From Rhodoplanes sp. (lineage in GTDB: Bacteria; Pseudomonadota; Alphaproteobacteria; Rhizobiales; Xanthobacteraceae): a stretch of DNA of 46,833 bases. The position numbers and the translations under genes are program-made. The DNA lies in contig NZ_JACAAX010000051.1 in the NCBI RefSeq assembly GCF_013377085.1, positions 1-46,833 on the forward strand, in the 5' to 3' direction. Positions 8,345 to 16,692 of the stretch are shown one piece after another (positions within the stretch are counted from its first letter, which is position 1; every line of letters starts with the position of its first letter). Under the pieces are notes generated by a model. That model was given only the letters and a program-made list of their open reading frames with translations. It did no database searches and had not been told where the DNA came from.

Positions 8345-9331
8345 TCAGTCGACCGTCACGCCGCTCTGGCGCACCACCGCCTGCCAGATGTCGAGCTCGC
8401 GCTTCAGGACTTCGCCGAAGGCCTCGGGGCTGCCGCGGAACGGCGCGGCGCCTTCCTCCTCGAACCGCTTCACCAGCCCGTCGCCGGTCGCGGCCTCGTT
8501 GATCGCCTCGTTGAGGCGGGCGAGCAGCTCCTTCGACATGCCGGGCGGTCCGACCACGCCCCACCAGGTGCTGACGTCGAAGTCCTTGACGCCCGCTTCC
8601 ATCACGGTCGGCGTGTCGGGAAACAGCGCCGAGCGCTCCCTGCTGGTGACGGCGATCAGCTTGACGGTGTTGCCGCGCACCTGCCCGAGCATGGTCGGCA
8701 CGGTGGCGAAGAACAGCTCCGCCTGGCCGCCCATCACGTCGACGGCCGCCGGCGCGCTGCCGCGATAGGGGATGTGAGTCAGCACCGTGCCGGTGCGCTG
8801 GCGGAACAGCTCGCCCGACAGGTGGTTGATGCTGCCGACGCCGGCCGAGACGTAGTTCAGGGCGCCGGGCTTCGCCTTGGCCCGGGCAACGAGTTGCTCG
8901 ACCGTGTCGATGCCGATGTCCTTGTTGGCGACCAGCAGCAGCGGGCCGCGCCCGAGCAGGGCGATCGGGGTGAAATCCTTCAGCACGTCGTAGCCGAGCT
9001 TGCGGTCGATCGACGCCGTGGTGATGAAGGTCGAGGTGACGAAGAGGAGCGTGTGGCCGTCCGGCTTGGCGCGCGCCACCGCCTGGGCCGCGATGGTTCC
9101 GCCGGCGCCGCCGCGATTGTCGACCACGATGGTGTGGCCGAGCTTCGCCTGCAGGTAGCGGACGAGGTCGCGCGCGATCGCGTCGGTGCCGGCGCCGGCG
9201 ACGAACGGCACCACCATGGTGATGGGGTAGTTCTGCGGAAAGGTCTGGGCCTGCGCGGCGACGGGCAGGAGCCCGATCGCCAGTGCGAGGACGAGACGGG
9301 CGGCATGGCGCGACGGCAGGGCCCGGATCAT
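8345..9331 (-). CDS. Bug/TctC-type periplasmic solute receptor
   Basis: A 328-residue Bug-family receptor. The N-terminal signal peptide (MIRALPSRHAARLVLALAIG..., ending VAAQAQ) is followed by ITMVVPFVAGAGTDAIARD, VVDNRGGAGGTIAAQAVARA and DGHTLLFV. The acid-binding loop PYRGSAPAAVDVMGGQAELFF is present. It is only 71 bases upstream of the MmgE/PrpD gene, the likely next gene in the same transcript. The frame stays open upstream into the neighbouring gene, but the signal peptide fixes the ATG at 9331. No TctAB partner is visible. Confidence 0.88.
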   Translation of the reverse strand: MIRALPSRHAARLVLALAIGLLPVAAQAQTFPQNYPITMVVPFVAGAGTDAIARDLVRYLQAKLGHTIVVDNRGGAGGTIAAQAVARAKPDGHTLLFVTSTFITTASIDRKLGYDVLKDFTPIALLGRGPLLLVANKDIGIDTVEQLVARAKAKPGALNYVSAGVGSINHLSGELFRQRTGTVLTHIPYRGSAPAAVDVMGGQAELFFATVPTMLGQVRGNTVKLIAVTSRERSALFPDTPTVMEAGVKDFDVSTWWGVVGPPGMSKELLARLNEAINEAATGDGLVKRFEEEGAAPFRGSPEAFGEVLKRELDIWQAVVRQSGVTVD

Positions 9332-9513
9332 CTGCGTTCCACTCGATGTCGGAGGAGGTCGTCGGGACGTCGAGGGTTCAGCATATGTCGGCGACGCGGG
9401 GAGGCGCAAAGCCGCACGCGCCCGGCCGCGTGCGCCGGACGCAGTGCCCCCCTGATGTCCATGCATGCCGTCGGGGCGTCGCCCGCCGCAGTCGCGGGCG
9501 ACGCCGAGCTCCG

Positions 9514-10779
9514 TCAGTCCGCAGCCGACTGCGGCCGCGAAAAGGCGAACAGGCCCACATCGATGGCGCCGAGGCGGAAGCCGGTCTCGCAATAGGCGAG
9601 GTAGTACTCCCACATGCGGCGGAAGCGGTCGTCGAAGCCGTGCGGCGCGACCGTGGGCCATGCGACGATGAACCGGTGCCGCCACTCGGCGAGCGTGCGG
9701 GCATAGCTTGCCCCGAACGCCGTGTCGGCGACCGGCACCAGGCCGGCGCGGCGCGCGTGCTCCAGCATCATGGCGCGGGTCGGCAGCATGCCGCCCGGAA
9801 AGATATAACGTTGGATGAAGTCGGGGTTCTTCCGGTAGCTGTCGAAGCGGCTCGCCTCGATCGTGATGGCCTGCAGCACCGCGGTGCCGCCGGCGCGCAG
9901 CCGGGAAAACAGCGTCTCGAAATAGGTCGGCCAGTATTTCTCGCCGACCGCCTCGATCATCTCGATCGAGACGATGCGGTCGAAGGCGCCGTCGACGTCG
10001 CGGTAGTCCTGCAGGCGGAGATCGCAGGCTTCGCCGAAGCCGGCCGCCGTGAGCCGCTGCTGCGCATGGGCGTGCTGCTCGGCCGACAGCGTCAGCCCGG
10101 TGACGCGGCAGCCGGAAGCGGCGATCTTTTCCGCGAGCGCGCCCCAGCCGCAGCCGATCTCCAGAACGTGCTCGCCGCCCGACAGCTTCAGCAGCGTCGC
10201 GATGCGGTCGAGCTTTTCGCGCTGGGCATCCTCGAGCGACTGGTCGGCGTCCGTGTAGATCGCCGACGAGTAGGTCATGCTGCGGTCGAGCCAGGCCGCA
10301 TAGAAGGTGTTGCCGAGGTCGTAATGCGCCGCGATGTTGCGGCGGCTGCCGCGCTTCGTGTTGGCGCGATTGCGGTGGCGCAGCCGGTCGAGCAGGCGTT
10401 CGGTCTTGAGGCCCGCATAGACGTCGGTGAGGCCCGCGTCGTTCTCCGAGAACAGCGTCAGCAGCGCGGGCAGATCCGGGGTCGACCAGTCGCCGTCCAT
10501 GTAGGACTCGGCGAAGCCGAGATCGCCGCGCCACAGCACGCGCCACAGCGGTCGCCAGCGATGCAGCACCCAGGTGGCGGCGGAGCCCGGCTTGCGGCCG
10601 CGATGCTCGATCCTGAGCCCCGACGGCAGCACCACGGTGAGGCTGCCGACATCGAGCCGGCGCAGCACCCGCGCCAGCAGATGACCGGCGAGCGATCGGC
10701 GCGGCCGCGCGACGGCGGCCGGACTGGACGCGACGGCATCCGCGTCGCAACGGGTGTCGCAAGGGGCGACGTGTGTCAT
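9514..10779 (-). CDS. CFA-synthase-like lipid methyltransferase (UfaM candidate)
   Basis: A 421-residue SAM-dependent methyltransferase of the cyclopropane-fatty-acid synthase family, acting on unsaturated acyl chains of membrane phospholipids. The SAM site is EIGCGWG (about 207-213), preceded by the substrate-entry block AAHYDLGNTFYAAWLD. SIEMIEAVGEKYW and the RYIFPGGMLPT segment follow. The ATG at 10779 overlaps the TGA of the DUF1365 gene by four bases (ATGA), so translation is probably coupled. In Rhodobacter sphaeroides and Rhodopseudomonas palustris, CFA-like enzymes of the RpoE regulon make methylated fatty acids that become furan fatty acids. The context fits that role better than plain cyclopropanation; the assignment is inference. 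Confidence 0.82.
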   Translation of the reverse strand: MTHVAPCDTRCDADAVASSPAAVARPRRSLAGHLLARVLRRLDVGSLTVVLPSGLRIEHRGRKPGSAATWVLHRWRPLWRVLWRGDLGFAESYMDGDWSTPDLPALLTLFSENDAGLTDVYAGLKTERLLDRLRHRNRANTKRGSRRNIAAHYDLGNTFYAAWLDRSMTYSSAIYTDADQSLEDAQREKLDRIATLLKLSGGEHVLEIGCGWGALAEKIAASGCRVTGLTLSAEQHAHAQQRLTAAGFGEACDLRLQDYRDVDGAFDRIVSIEMIEAVGEKYWPTYFETLFSRLRAGGTAVLQAITIEASRFDSYRKNPDFIQRYIFPGGMLPTRAMMLEHARRAGLVPVADTAFGASYARTLAEWRHRFIVAWPTVAPHGFDDRFRRMWEYYLAYCETGFRLGAIDVGLFAFSRPQSAAD

Positions 10780-11582
10780 GCTCCACTCCGCACGATGGTG
10801 ACGGGTTGCGCCGGCGGGGCCGGGTGGGGCCGAAGCCCGATGCCCTTGCGCCACAGCTTCAGCGCTTCCCAGTGGATCGCCGCGATCACCTTGGCGGTGA
10901 CCAGCGGATGCGTCAGGAACGTCTTCAGCAGGGTTGCGTCGCTTATCTCACGTCGCTGTCCGGTCAGCGCCGCGACGATCACGCCTTCGCCTGCCTTGAG
11001 GCAGCGGATCGCCACCGAGACCGTGCGGTCGGGCGGCGACACGCGGAACTCGTAGCGCAGGTCCATGTCCATGAACGGCGATACGTAGAAGAGCTTGTCG
11101 CACTCTTGCCGAACGGCGCCGGTCTGATCAGGTTCCGCCGGGATCAGATAGGAGTGGCGCTCGCCGAACGTGTTGGAGACCTCGTAGAGGACGGCGGCCA
11201 GCGTGTCGTCGGCGCGCCGGCAGAAATAGACGCTCAGCGGATTGAAGACGTAGCCCAGCACCCGCGGCATGCACAAAATCTGAACCGAGCCGCCGGTGAT
11301 GTCGAGGCCCGCTTCCGCCAATATATTGTCGATTTGGCTGCGCAGCGGCTCGTCCGTGCCGGCGCCGTGATCGGCGTCGCGGAACGAGAACAGGTTGAGC
11401 TTTTTTCGCGAGAACAGTGTCAGTCGCGACGCCAGGTCGTCGATCTCGGCGAGGTCGAGCAGCATCCAGAAGCAGCGGTAGCGCAGCGCGTGCGACCGCG
11501 GCTTCAGGCGGCGATGGACCACGGCACCCGTGTAGACGGCGGATCTCGGGGCGGCAGATCTGGGGGCGGCAGGTCTCGTCAT
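10776..11582 (-). CDS. DUF1365 family protein
   Basis: A 268-residue protein of the DUF1365 family, which is usually found beside CFA-like methyltransferases and FAD proteins. Family landmarks are YTGAVVHRRLKPRSHALRYRCFW near the start, LGYVFNPLSVYFC in the middle, LYEVSNTFGERHSY, and FYVSPFMDMDLRYEF. No signal peptide or certain membrane helix is visible. The ATG at 11582 overlaps the stop of the upstream flavoprotein gene (ATGA), and its own stop overlaps the next start in the same way, so three proteins are made from one coupled message. A part in membrane lipid modification is inferred from context; its reaction is not known to me. Confidence 0.85.
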   Translation of the reverse strand: MTRPAAPRSAAPRSAVYTGAVVHRRLKPRSHALRYRCFWMLLDLAEIDDLASRLTLFSRKKLNLFSFRDADHGAGTDEPLRSQIDNILAEAGLDITGGSVQILCMPRVLGYVFNPLSVYFCRRADDTLAAVLYEVSNTFGERHSYLIPAEPDQTGAVRQECDKLFYVSPFMDMDLRYEFRVSPPDRTVSVAIRCLKAGEGVIVAALTGQRREISDATLLKTFLTHPLVTAKVIAAIHWEALKLWRKGIGLRPHPAPPAQPVTIVRSGA

Positions 11583-12946
11583 GCCGGCAGCGTCGGTTGC
11601 GGCACGCGCTTGCGTGCCTTGTCGAGCGGAATTCTGCCGCTCTCGTTCGCCACCGTCCAGGGGCGGCGCACGTCGCCGATCGCCTCGGCGACGGCGAGCC
11701 CGGCCTGCAACCCGTCCTCGTGGAAACCGGCGCCGAAATGGGCGCCGCAGTACCAGGTGTTGCCGACGCCCTGCAGCGACCAGAGCTGGCGTTGTGCCGC
11801 GAACGCCTCGAGATCGAACAGCGGATGCTCGTAGGTCTCGCTGTGGATCAGCGTGCCGGCGTGCGGCGGCCGCGGCGGGTTCAGGGTCACGAACAGCGGC
11901 GTCTCCTCGGGGAGGTTCTGCAGCTTGTTCATCCAGTAGGTGACGGTCACGCGGGGCTTGTCGCCGGGACCCGTCCGGGTTCCGATCGCGTTCCAGCTCG
12001 ACCACGCGGCCCGCCGTTTCGGCATCAGCGAGTCATCGGTGTGGAGAACGGCGACATTGCGGCTGTAGCGGAAGGCGCCGAGCAGGGCGCGCTCGTCGAG
12101 GCTCGGATCGGCCAGCATGGCGAGCGCCTGGTCGGCATGGGTGGCGATGACGACGTGATCGAACTCGTGCGCCTCGTGGTTCTGGTCGATCACGGTGACG
12201 CCGGCAGCGTGCCGTTGAATGCGCGCCACGCCGCAGTCGAGGCGGATGCGGTCCTTGAAGGCGCGGGTGAGGCGCTCGACGTAAGTGGCGCTGCCGCCGA
12301 CCACGGTGCGCCACACTGGCCGGTCGCGGATCTTCAGCAGTCCGTGGTTCTCGTGGAAGCGGATGAAGGCGGCGGCCGGATACTCCAGCATCTCCTGCGG
12401 AGCGGCCGACCAGATCGCGCCGGCCATCGGCAGCAGATGGTCGTCGCGGAACGCCCGCGAATAGCCGTTGCGGCGCAGATAGTCGCCGAGCGTGACATGC
12501 ACCTCGTCGAGCCCGCCGGCGTCGTGCGGCGCCTGCCGGTAGAACCGCAGGAGGCCGGCCAGCATCGACCAGAAGCGCGGCCGCAGCAGATTGCGCTTCT
12601 GCGCAAGCAGCGCCGAAAAGCTGCCGCCGCCGTATTCCAGCGCGCCGTCGTCGAGCGACACCGCAAGCGACATGTCGGACGCCAGGGTCGGCACCTCGAG
12701 ATGGCGGAACAGCGCCGTCAGGTTCGGATATGTGCTCTCGTTATAGACGATAAAGCCCGTGTCGACCGGCAGGCTGCCATGGGTCTTTGGGGTGCGCACC
12801 GTGTTGGAGTGGCCGCCGATCCGCTCGGCACGCTCGAACACCGTGACGTCATGGGCTTTCGACAGCAGCCAAGCCGCCGCCATGCCGGAAATGCCGGTGC
12901 CCACCACCGCGACCGAAAGGCGTCGCCCGCCCGCTTGATCCGCCAT
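11579..12946 (-). CDS. FAD-dependent oxidoreductase, amine-oxidase fold (UfaD candidate)
   Basis: A 455-residue flavoprotein. The dinucleotide-binding motif VVGTGISGMAAAWLL starts near residue 14, followed by VTVFERAERIGGHSNTV, which places the FAD ribose. Later blocks are DTGFIVYNESTYPNL and the C-terminal YCGAHFGAGFHEDGLQAGLAVAEAIG, which closes the FAD site. These proteins accompany CFA-like methyltransferases and DUF1365. In furan fatty acid synthesis a desaturase (UfaD) acts on the methylated chain, and this is the natural candidate here (inference). The ATG at 12946 lies about 38 bases from the start point predicted by the TGATCC-N18-TAATCC promoter at 13020-12991. It is the first gene of the minus-strand arm. 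Confidence 0.83.
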   Translation of the reverse strand: MADQAGGRRLSVAVVGTGISGMAAAWLLSKAHDVTVFERAERIGGHSNTVRTPKTHGSLPVDTGFIVYNESTYPNLTALFRHLEVPTLASDMSLAVSLDDGALEYGGGSFSALLAQKRNLLRPRFWSMLAGLLRFYRQAPHDAGGLDEVHVTLGDYLRRNGYSRAFRDDHLLPMAGAIWSAAPQEMLEYPAAAFIRFHENHGLLKIRDRPVWRTVVGGSATYVERLTRAFKDRIRLDCGVARIQRHAAGVTVIDQNHEAHEFDHVVIATHADQALAMLADPSLDERALLGAFRYSRNVAVLHTDDSLMPKRRAAWSSWNAIGTRTGPGDKPRVTVTYWMNKLQNLPEETPLFVTLNPPRPPHAGTLIHSETYEHPLFDLEAFAAQRQLWSLQGVGNTWYCGAHFGAGFHEDGLQAGLAVAEAIGDVRRPWTVANESGRIPLDKARKRVPQPTLPA

Positions 12947-12990
12947 TGCCCCTCGACCCCGTGCGTGCGCCCGCCTGTTGCGGCTGAGAT

Positions 12991-13020
12991 GGATTACGGA
13001 GTGGCCTTGCGGTTGGATCA
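12991..13020 (-). promoter_or_regulatory. Predicted RpoE (ECF11-type) promoter for the flavoprotein operon
   Basis: Read on the minus strand: TGATCC (13020-13015), an 18-base spacer beginning AA and ending CG, then TAATCC (12996-12991). The rpoE-side promoter shares the -35 hexamer, spacer length, the AA and CG at the spacer ends and the TA of the -10. This is the form known for the RpoE-ChrR regulon of R. sphaeroides (recalled). Confidence 0.75.
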
Positions 13021-13045
13021 CCGGCGCGGCCGGGGCGTGCCCTGG

Positions 13046-13075
13046 TGATCCAAGCCGCCGGGATCGCCGTATCGG
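13046..13075 (+). promoter_or_regulatory. Predicted RpoE (ECF11-type) promoter for rpoE-chrR
   Basis: TGATCC at 13046-13051, an 18-base spacer, then TATCGG at 13070-13075. It points away from the minus-strand copy 25 bases to the left, so both arms of the locus would respond together to free RpoE, including the sigma gene itself. Confidence 0.75.
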
Positions 13076-13181
13076 GGACATGCTTGTTAGAACCGCCAAT
13101 CCCGATCACAGTCCCCTGGGCGGCGCCGTGGCGGTGCTGCTGCCGGGACGGCGGTCCCGGCCGTTCCGGCCGGGACAGGCC

Positions 13182-13754
13182 ATGGCGACCGTCGAGGAGG
13201 CAGCGGGAAGCGTGCGGGACTACGACCGGCTGATCGAGGCGATCGCGGCGCGTCAGGACCGCGAGGCCTTCGCGGCCTTGTTCGGCCACTATGCGCCGCG
13301 CGTAAAAGCGTTTCTGATGCGCTCCGGCACGCCGGCCGACCTCGCCGAGGAGCTCGCCCAGGAGACCATGGTCACGGTGTGGCGCAAGGCCGCACTGTTC
13401 GACGCGGCGCGGGCAGGCGCCTCCGCCTGGATTTTCGCCATCTCCCGCAATCTGCGTATCGATGCGGCACGGCGGCAGCGCCGCGAGGCGCTGCATGCGC
13501 TCGCCGAGGAGCCGGAGGCCGAGCTCGCCGCCGCCCCCGACCACGACATGGTCGCGGCCGAGCGGCAGCAGCGGGTCCGCGCCGCCCTCGACCATCTGCC
13601 GGGCGAGCAGCGCCGCATCGTCGAATTGTCGTTCTTCGAGGGGCGGGCGCATGGCGACATCGCCGGCCTGCTCGACATTCCGCTCGGAACCGTCAAGTCG
13701 CGTCTGCGTCTCGCCATGAACCGGATGCGAGCATTGCTGGGTGACCTGATATGA
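13182..13754 (+). CDS. rpoE: ECF sigma factor RpoE (singlet-oxygen response)
   Basis: A 190-residue group IV sigma factor with only regions 2 and 4. Region 2 includes FGHYAPRVKAFLMRSG and ELAQETMVTVWRKAALFD (core binding and -10 recognition). Region 4 has LPGEQRRIVELSFFEGRAHGDIAGLLDIPLGTVKSRLRLAMNR in overlapping parts, the -35 helix-turn-helix. The wording closely follows the R. sphaeroides RpoE paired with ChrR. I chose ATG 13182, because the predicted promoter would start RNA near 13080, making the earlier ATG at 13080 essentially leaderless. Its stop overlaps the chrR start (ATGA), typical of a sigma/anti-sigma pair. Confidence 0.9.
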   Translation: MATVEEAAGSVRDYDRLIEAIAARQDREAFAALFGHYAPRVKAFLMRSGTPADLAEELAQETMVTVWRKAALFDAARAGASAWIFAISRNLRIDAARRQRREALHALAEEPEAELAAAPDHDMVAAERQQRVRAALDHLPGEQRRIVELSFFEGRAHGDIAGLLDIPLGTVKSRLRLAMNRMRALLGDLI

Positions 13755-14401
13755 CCGTGGCCCATCATCCGACCGAAGCGACGCTGGCTGCCTTCGCGGC
13801 CGGGACCCTCGACGAGGGCCGCATGCTGGTCGTCGCAGCCCATCTGGCCGCCTGTCCCGACTGCCGCCGCAGCGTGCGCATGCTGGAGGCGACCGGCGGC
13901 GTCATGCTCGACGATCTCGCCCCGGCCGACTTCGCCGCCGACGGGCTTGTCCGCGCGATGGCGCAGCTCGATGCCCCGCCGGCCGCGCCGGTGGCGGCGC
14001 GGCGCGCCGAGACGATCCCCGGCCTGATGCCGGCGCATGCTCGCCTGCTCGCCCCTTACGATCTCGGACCATGGCGCTGGGTCGGCCCGGGCGTGTCGTG
14101 GCGCATGGTCGACGCGCCGACGCTGCCGGGCGGCCGGGTGTTCCTGCTCAAGGCCACGGGCGGCACCGCACTGCCCGACCATACCCACACGGGCACCGAG
14201 CTCACCTGCGTGCTCACCGGCGCGTTCCGCCACGAGCACGGCCGCTACGGCCCCGGCGACATCGACGAGGCGGACGACGAGGTCGATCACACCCCGGTGG
14301 TCGAGGCGGGCAGCGACTGCATCTGCCTGGTCGCCATGCAGGGACGGCTCAAGCTCAACGGCCTCCTCGGCCGGGTGCTGCAGCCTTTCGTCCGGCTCTA
14401 G
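13751..14401 (+). CDS. chrR: ChrR zinc-dependent anti-sigma factor
   Basis: Holds RpoE inactive and releases it when singlet oxygen appears. The 216 residues have two zinc modules. The N-terminal anti-sigma domain has His6, His31, Cys35 and Cys38 (HLAACPDC), the exact positions I recall for R. sphaeroides ChrR. The C-terminal cupin-like domain has His144, His146 and Glu150 (DHTHTGTE) and His180 (VDHTP), the ChrR set H141/H143/E147/H177 shifted by three. All ligands needed for both zincs are therefore present. It is translationally coupled to rpoE, and a DUF1295 gene starts 15 bases after its stop. Confidence 0.94.
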   Translation: MTVAHHPTEATLAAFAAGTLDEGRMLVVAAHLAACPDCRRSVRMLEATGGVMLDDLAPADFAADGLVRAMAQLDAPPAAPVAARRAETIPGLMPAHARLLAPYDLGPWRWVGPGVSWRMVDAPTLPGGRVFLLKATGGTALPDHTHTGTELTCVLTGAFRHEHGRYGPGDIDEADDEVDHTPVVEAGSDCICLVAMQGRLKLNGLLGRVLQPFVRL

Positions 14402-14416
14402 CGGGGAGAGGCCGTC

Positions 14417-15253
14417 ATGCTGGAGCTCTCCCTGCTGGTCGCCCTGGTCGTCGCCGCGGTGGCGTTCTCGATGGTGATGTCGGTCGCCACCGTGATCGAG
14501 CGGCGGACCGGCAATGCCGGCTGGGTCGACACCATCTGGACCTTCGGGCTCGGCGCCGTGTGCGCCGGGGCGGCGCTGGCGCCGCTCGGCTTCGAAGGCT
14601 GGCCGGCCGCCCGCCAGCTCCTGGTCGCTGTGCTGGTCGCAACCTGGGCGGTGCGGCTCGGTAGCCACATCGCCAAGCGCTCGGCCGGGGCGGGCGACGA
14701 TCCGCGCTATGCGGCGCTGCGCCAGCAATGGGGCCGCGATGCGCCGCGCAAGATGGCGATCTTCCTGCAGATGCAGGCGCTGGTCTCGATCCCGATGATC
14801 GCGACGGCGCTTCTGGCCGCGCACCGGCCGGCGCCGGGACTGGGCCTGTCGGATCTCGTCGGCCTCGCGCTGGTGGTCGCCGGCATCGCCGGCGAGGGCC
14901 TGTCGGACCGCCAGCTCCGCGCCTTCCGGGCGGAAAAGGCCGAGAAGGGCCGCATCTGCGACGCGGGGTTTTGGGGCTGGTCGCGCCATCCCAATTACTT
15001 CTTCGAGTGGCTGACCTGGGTCGGCATCGCCGTGATCGCGCTCGACGTGTCGGGCAGCTACTGGGTCGGTTGGCTGGCGCTCGGCGGGCCGGCCTGCATG
15101 TATTGGCTGCTGGCGCATGTGTCCGGCATCCCGCCGCTCGAGGACCACATGCTGGCCCGCCACGGCGCCGCCTTCCGGGCCTATCAGGCGCGCACCAGCG
15201 CCTTCTTCCCGCTGCCGCCCCGTTCCACCACCGCGACGGACCACCCCCGATGA
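14417..15253 (+). CDS. DUF1295 membrane protein
   Basis: A 278-residue integral membrane protein of the DUF1295 family, related to steroid 5-alpha reductases and isoprenylcysteine methyltransferases. Several hydrophobic helices are clear, beginning LSLLVALVVAAVAFSMVMS. The conserved C-terminal signature GFWGWSRHPNYFFEWLTWVG, then LARHGAAFRAYQARTSAFFPLPPR, is intact. GGGGAGAGG lies just upstream of the ATG at 14417. Its stop overlaps the next start (ATGA). Position in the rpoE-chrR transcript suggests a job on fatty acyl chains, possibly in oxidation to furan acids, but I cannot assign the step. Confidence 0.88.
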   Translation: MLELSLLVALVVAAVAFSMVMSVATVIERRTGNAGWVDTIWTFGLGAVCAGAALAPLGFEGWPAARQLLVAVLVATWAVRLGSHIAKRSAGAGDDPRYAALRQQWGRDAPRKMAIFLQMQALVSIPMIATALLAAHRPAPGLGLSDLVGLALVVAGIAGEGLSDRQLRAFRAEKAEKGRICDAGFWGWSRHPNYFFEWLTWVGIAVIALDVSGSYWVGWLALGGPACMYWLLAHVSGIPPLEDHMLARHGAAFRAYQARTSAFFPLPPRSTTATDHPR

Positions 15254-16278
15254 GCCTGATCGCCACCGCGATCGGCGGCGTCGAGCGCCTGCCGATCCCC
15301 GACCGCGTCACCCGCGCCGGCATCGCGTTCCTGGTCGGCCAGACCCGCCGCAAGCTCGTCGATGTCGATCCGGCGCTGGAGCGCCGCTTCGCCGTCGACA
15401 TGGCGGAGCACCCGATCGCCGTCCATACCGGCGAGGCCAACGCCCAGCACTACGAGGTGCCGGCAGAGTTCTTCGCGCTGGTGCTGGGCCCGCGCAAAAA
15501 GTACTCGTGCTGCCTGTACGGGGAGGGGGCCGAGACGCTGGCGCAGGCCGAGGAGCGCGCGCTCGCCGAGACCATGGCGCACGCCGATCTGGCCGATGGC
15601 CAGAGAATCCTCGAGCTCGGCTGCGGCTGGGGCTCGCTGTCGCTGACCATGGCCGAGCGGTTTCCGAATGCCCGCATCACCGCGGTGTCGAACTCGCTCT
15701 CGCAACGCGCCTTCATCGAGGGCGAGGCGTCACGGCGCGGCCTGCGCAATCTTCACGTGGTCACGGCCGACATGAACGCTTATCGGCCGGAGCAAACATT
15801 CGACCGGGTCGTGTCGGTCGAGATGTTCGAGCACATGGCCAACTGGCAGGCCCTTCTGGCCCGCATCCGGACCTGGCTGACGCCGGGCGGGCGGCTGTTC
15901 GTGCACGTGTTCAGCCACCGCGCCGCGCCCTACCGGTTCGACCATCGCGACAAGACCGACTGGATCGCCCGGCACTTCTTCACCGGCGGAATCATGCCGA
16001 GCCACGGGCTGATCCGTGTCTTCGACGCGTTCAGCGTCGAAGCGGAGTGGCGGTGGAACGGCCGGCACTATCAGCGCACGGCCGAGGACTGGCTGAAAAG
16101 ATTCGACGCTGCCCGCGAAAGGATTGATCCGATCCTGGCCGACGTCTACGGCCCCGACGCCGCCCTGTGGGGGCGCCGCTGGCGGCTGTTCTTCCTCGCC
16201 ACCGCCGGCCTGTTCGGCCACGCCGACGGCGACGAATGGGGCGTCAGCCACTATCGCTTGAAGCCGACCGGGTGGTGA
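15250..16278 (+). CDS. Second CFA-like SAM methyltransferase (FufM candidate)
   Basis: A 342-residue methyltransferase. The SAM motif LELGCGWGSLSL lies near residue 121-132; upstream QHYEVPAEFFALVLGPRKKYSCCLY matches the substrate-entry region of CFA-like enzymes, and VSVEMFEHMANW follows. It is shorter than the enzyme at 9514-10779, lacking most of that protein's long N-terminal region. R. palustris has an extra methylase, FufM, that turns mono- into dimethyl furan fatty acid. A second, divergent methyltransferase in the same RpoE locus is a good candidate for that role (inference). Its start overlaps the DUF1295 stop by four bases, and a 24-base perfect palindrome follows the gene. Confidence 0.82.
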   Translation: MSLIATAIGGVERLPIPDRVTRAGIAFLVGQTRRKLVDVDPALERRFAVDMAEHPIAVHTGEANAQHYEVPAEFFALVLGPRKKYSCCLYGEGAETLAQAEERALAETMAHADLADGQRILELGCGWGSLSLTMAERFPNARITAVSNSLSQRAFIEGEASRRGLRNLHVVTADMNAYRPEQTFDRVVSVEMFEHMANWQALLARIRTWLTPGGRLFVHVFSHRAAPYRFDHRDKTDWIARHFFTGGIMPSHGLIRVFDAFSVEAEWRWNGRHYQRTAEDWLKRFDAARERIDPILADVYGPDAALWGRRWRLFFLATAGLFGHADGDEWGVSHYRLKPTGW

Positions 16279-16303
16279 GCGGGCGAAGTCGGTCTTGCGA
16301 CGC

Positions 16304-16327
16304 CACGCGACGCCGCGGCGTCGCGTG
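16304..16327 (+). terminator. 24-base perfect palindrome after the RpoE operon
   Basis: CACGCGACGCCG and its exact complement abut without a loop, 26 bases after the stop at 16278. There is no T-run. It is a likely transcript end for the rpoE-chrR operon. The remaining bases up to 16692 hold no gene that I can support. Confidence 0.5.
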
Positions 16328-16692
16328 ATCGCAGGATGACGACCCGGTCTTTCGCGCCGTGTCCCGGCCGAACCCAGACAATCCCTGGTCTCTCATCCCT
16401 CCGCCGGTGGTTCGCGGAACGGAGCATGTCGGACGCCGGGCCGCGCCGGGGCCGTCGCGCTGCGGCCGGCGGCGCGACGCGATACAAGGATTGACGCCGC
16501 TCGCAATGGTTGTGTTATCGTCGAATTTCGTCGCCGCGACATTCCTGATCATCCCGGCAACGGTGCAGAGCGTTTTGTCGGTCGACCCGGGGATCGAGCG
16601 TGCGGCTCTCGACATCGAACCGCAATGCCATAGGCGTTCGGTCGCTTCGTTTCGATCGCCTGCAAGCTTTCAACTTCGACAGGGGATTGGGC

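Noticed and set aside
8345-10786. A single open frame of over 800 codons on the minus strand
   Set aside because: It joins the Bug receptor frame to an Arg-rich read-through of the methyltransferase gene in the wrong frame. The signal peptide at 9331 and the methyltransferase motifs in another frame show two separate genes.
13080-13181. ATG at 13080 as start of rpoE
   Set aside because: It coincides with the predicted transcript start, and the added 34 residues do not resemble RpoE. ATG 13182 gives the usual length.
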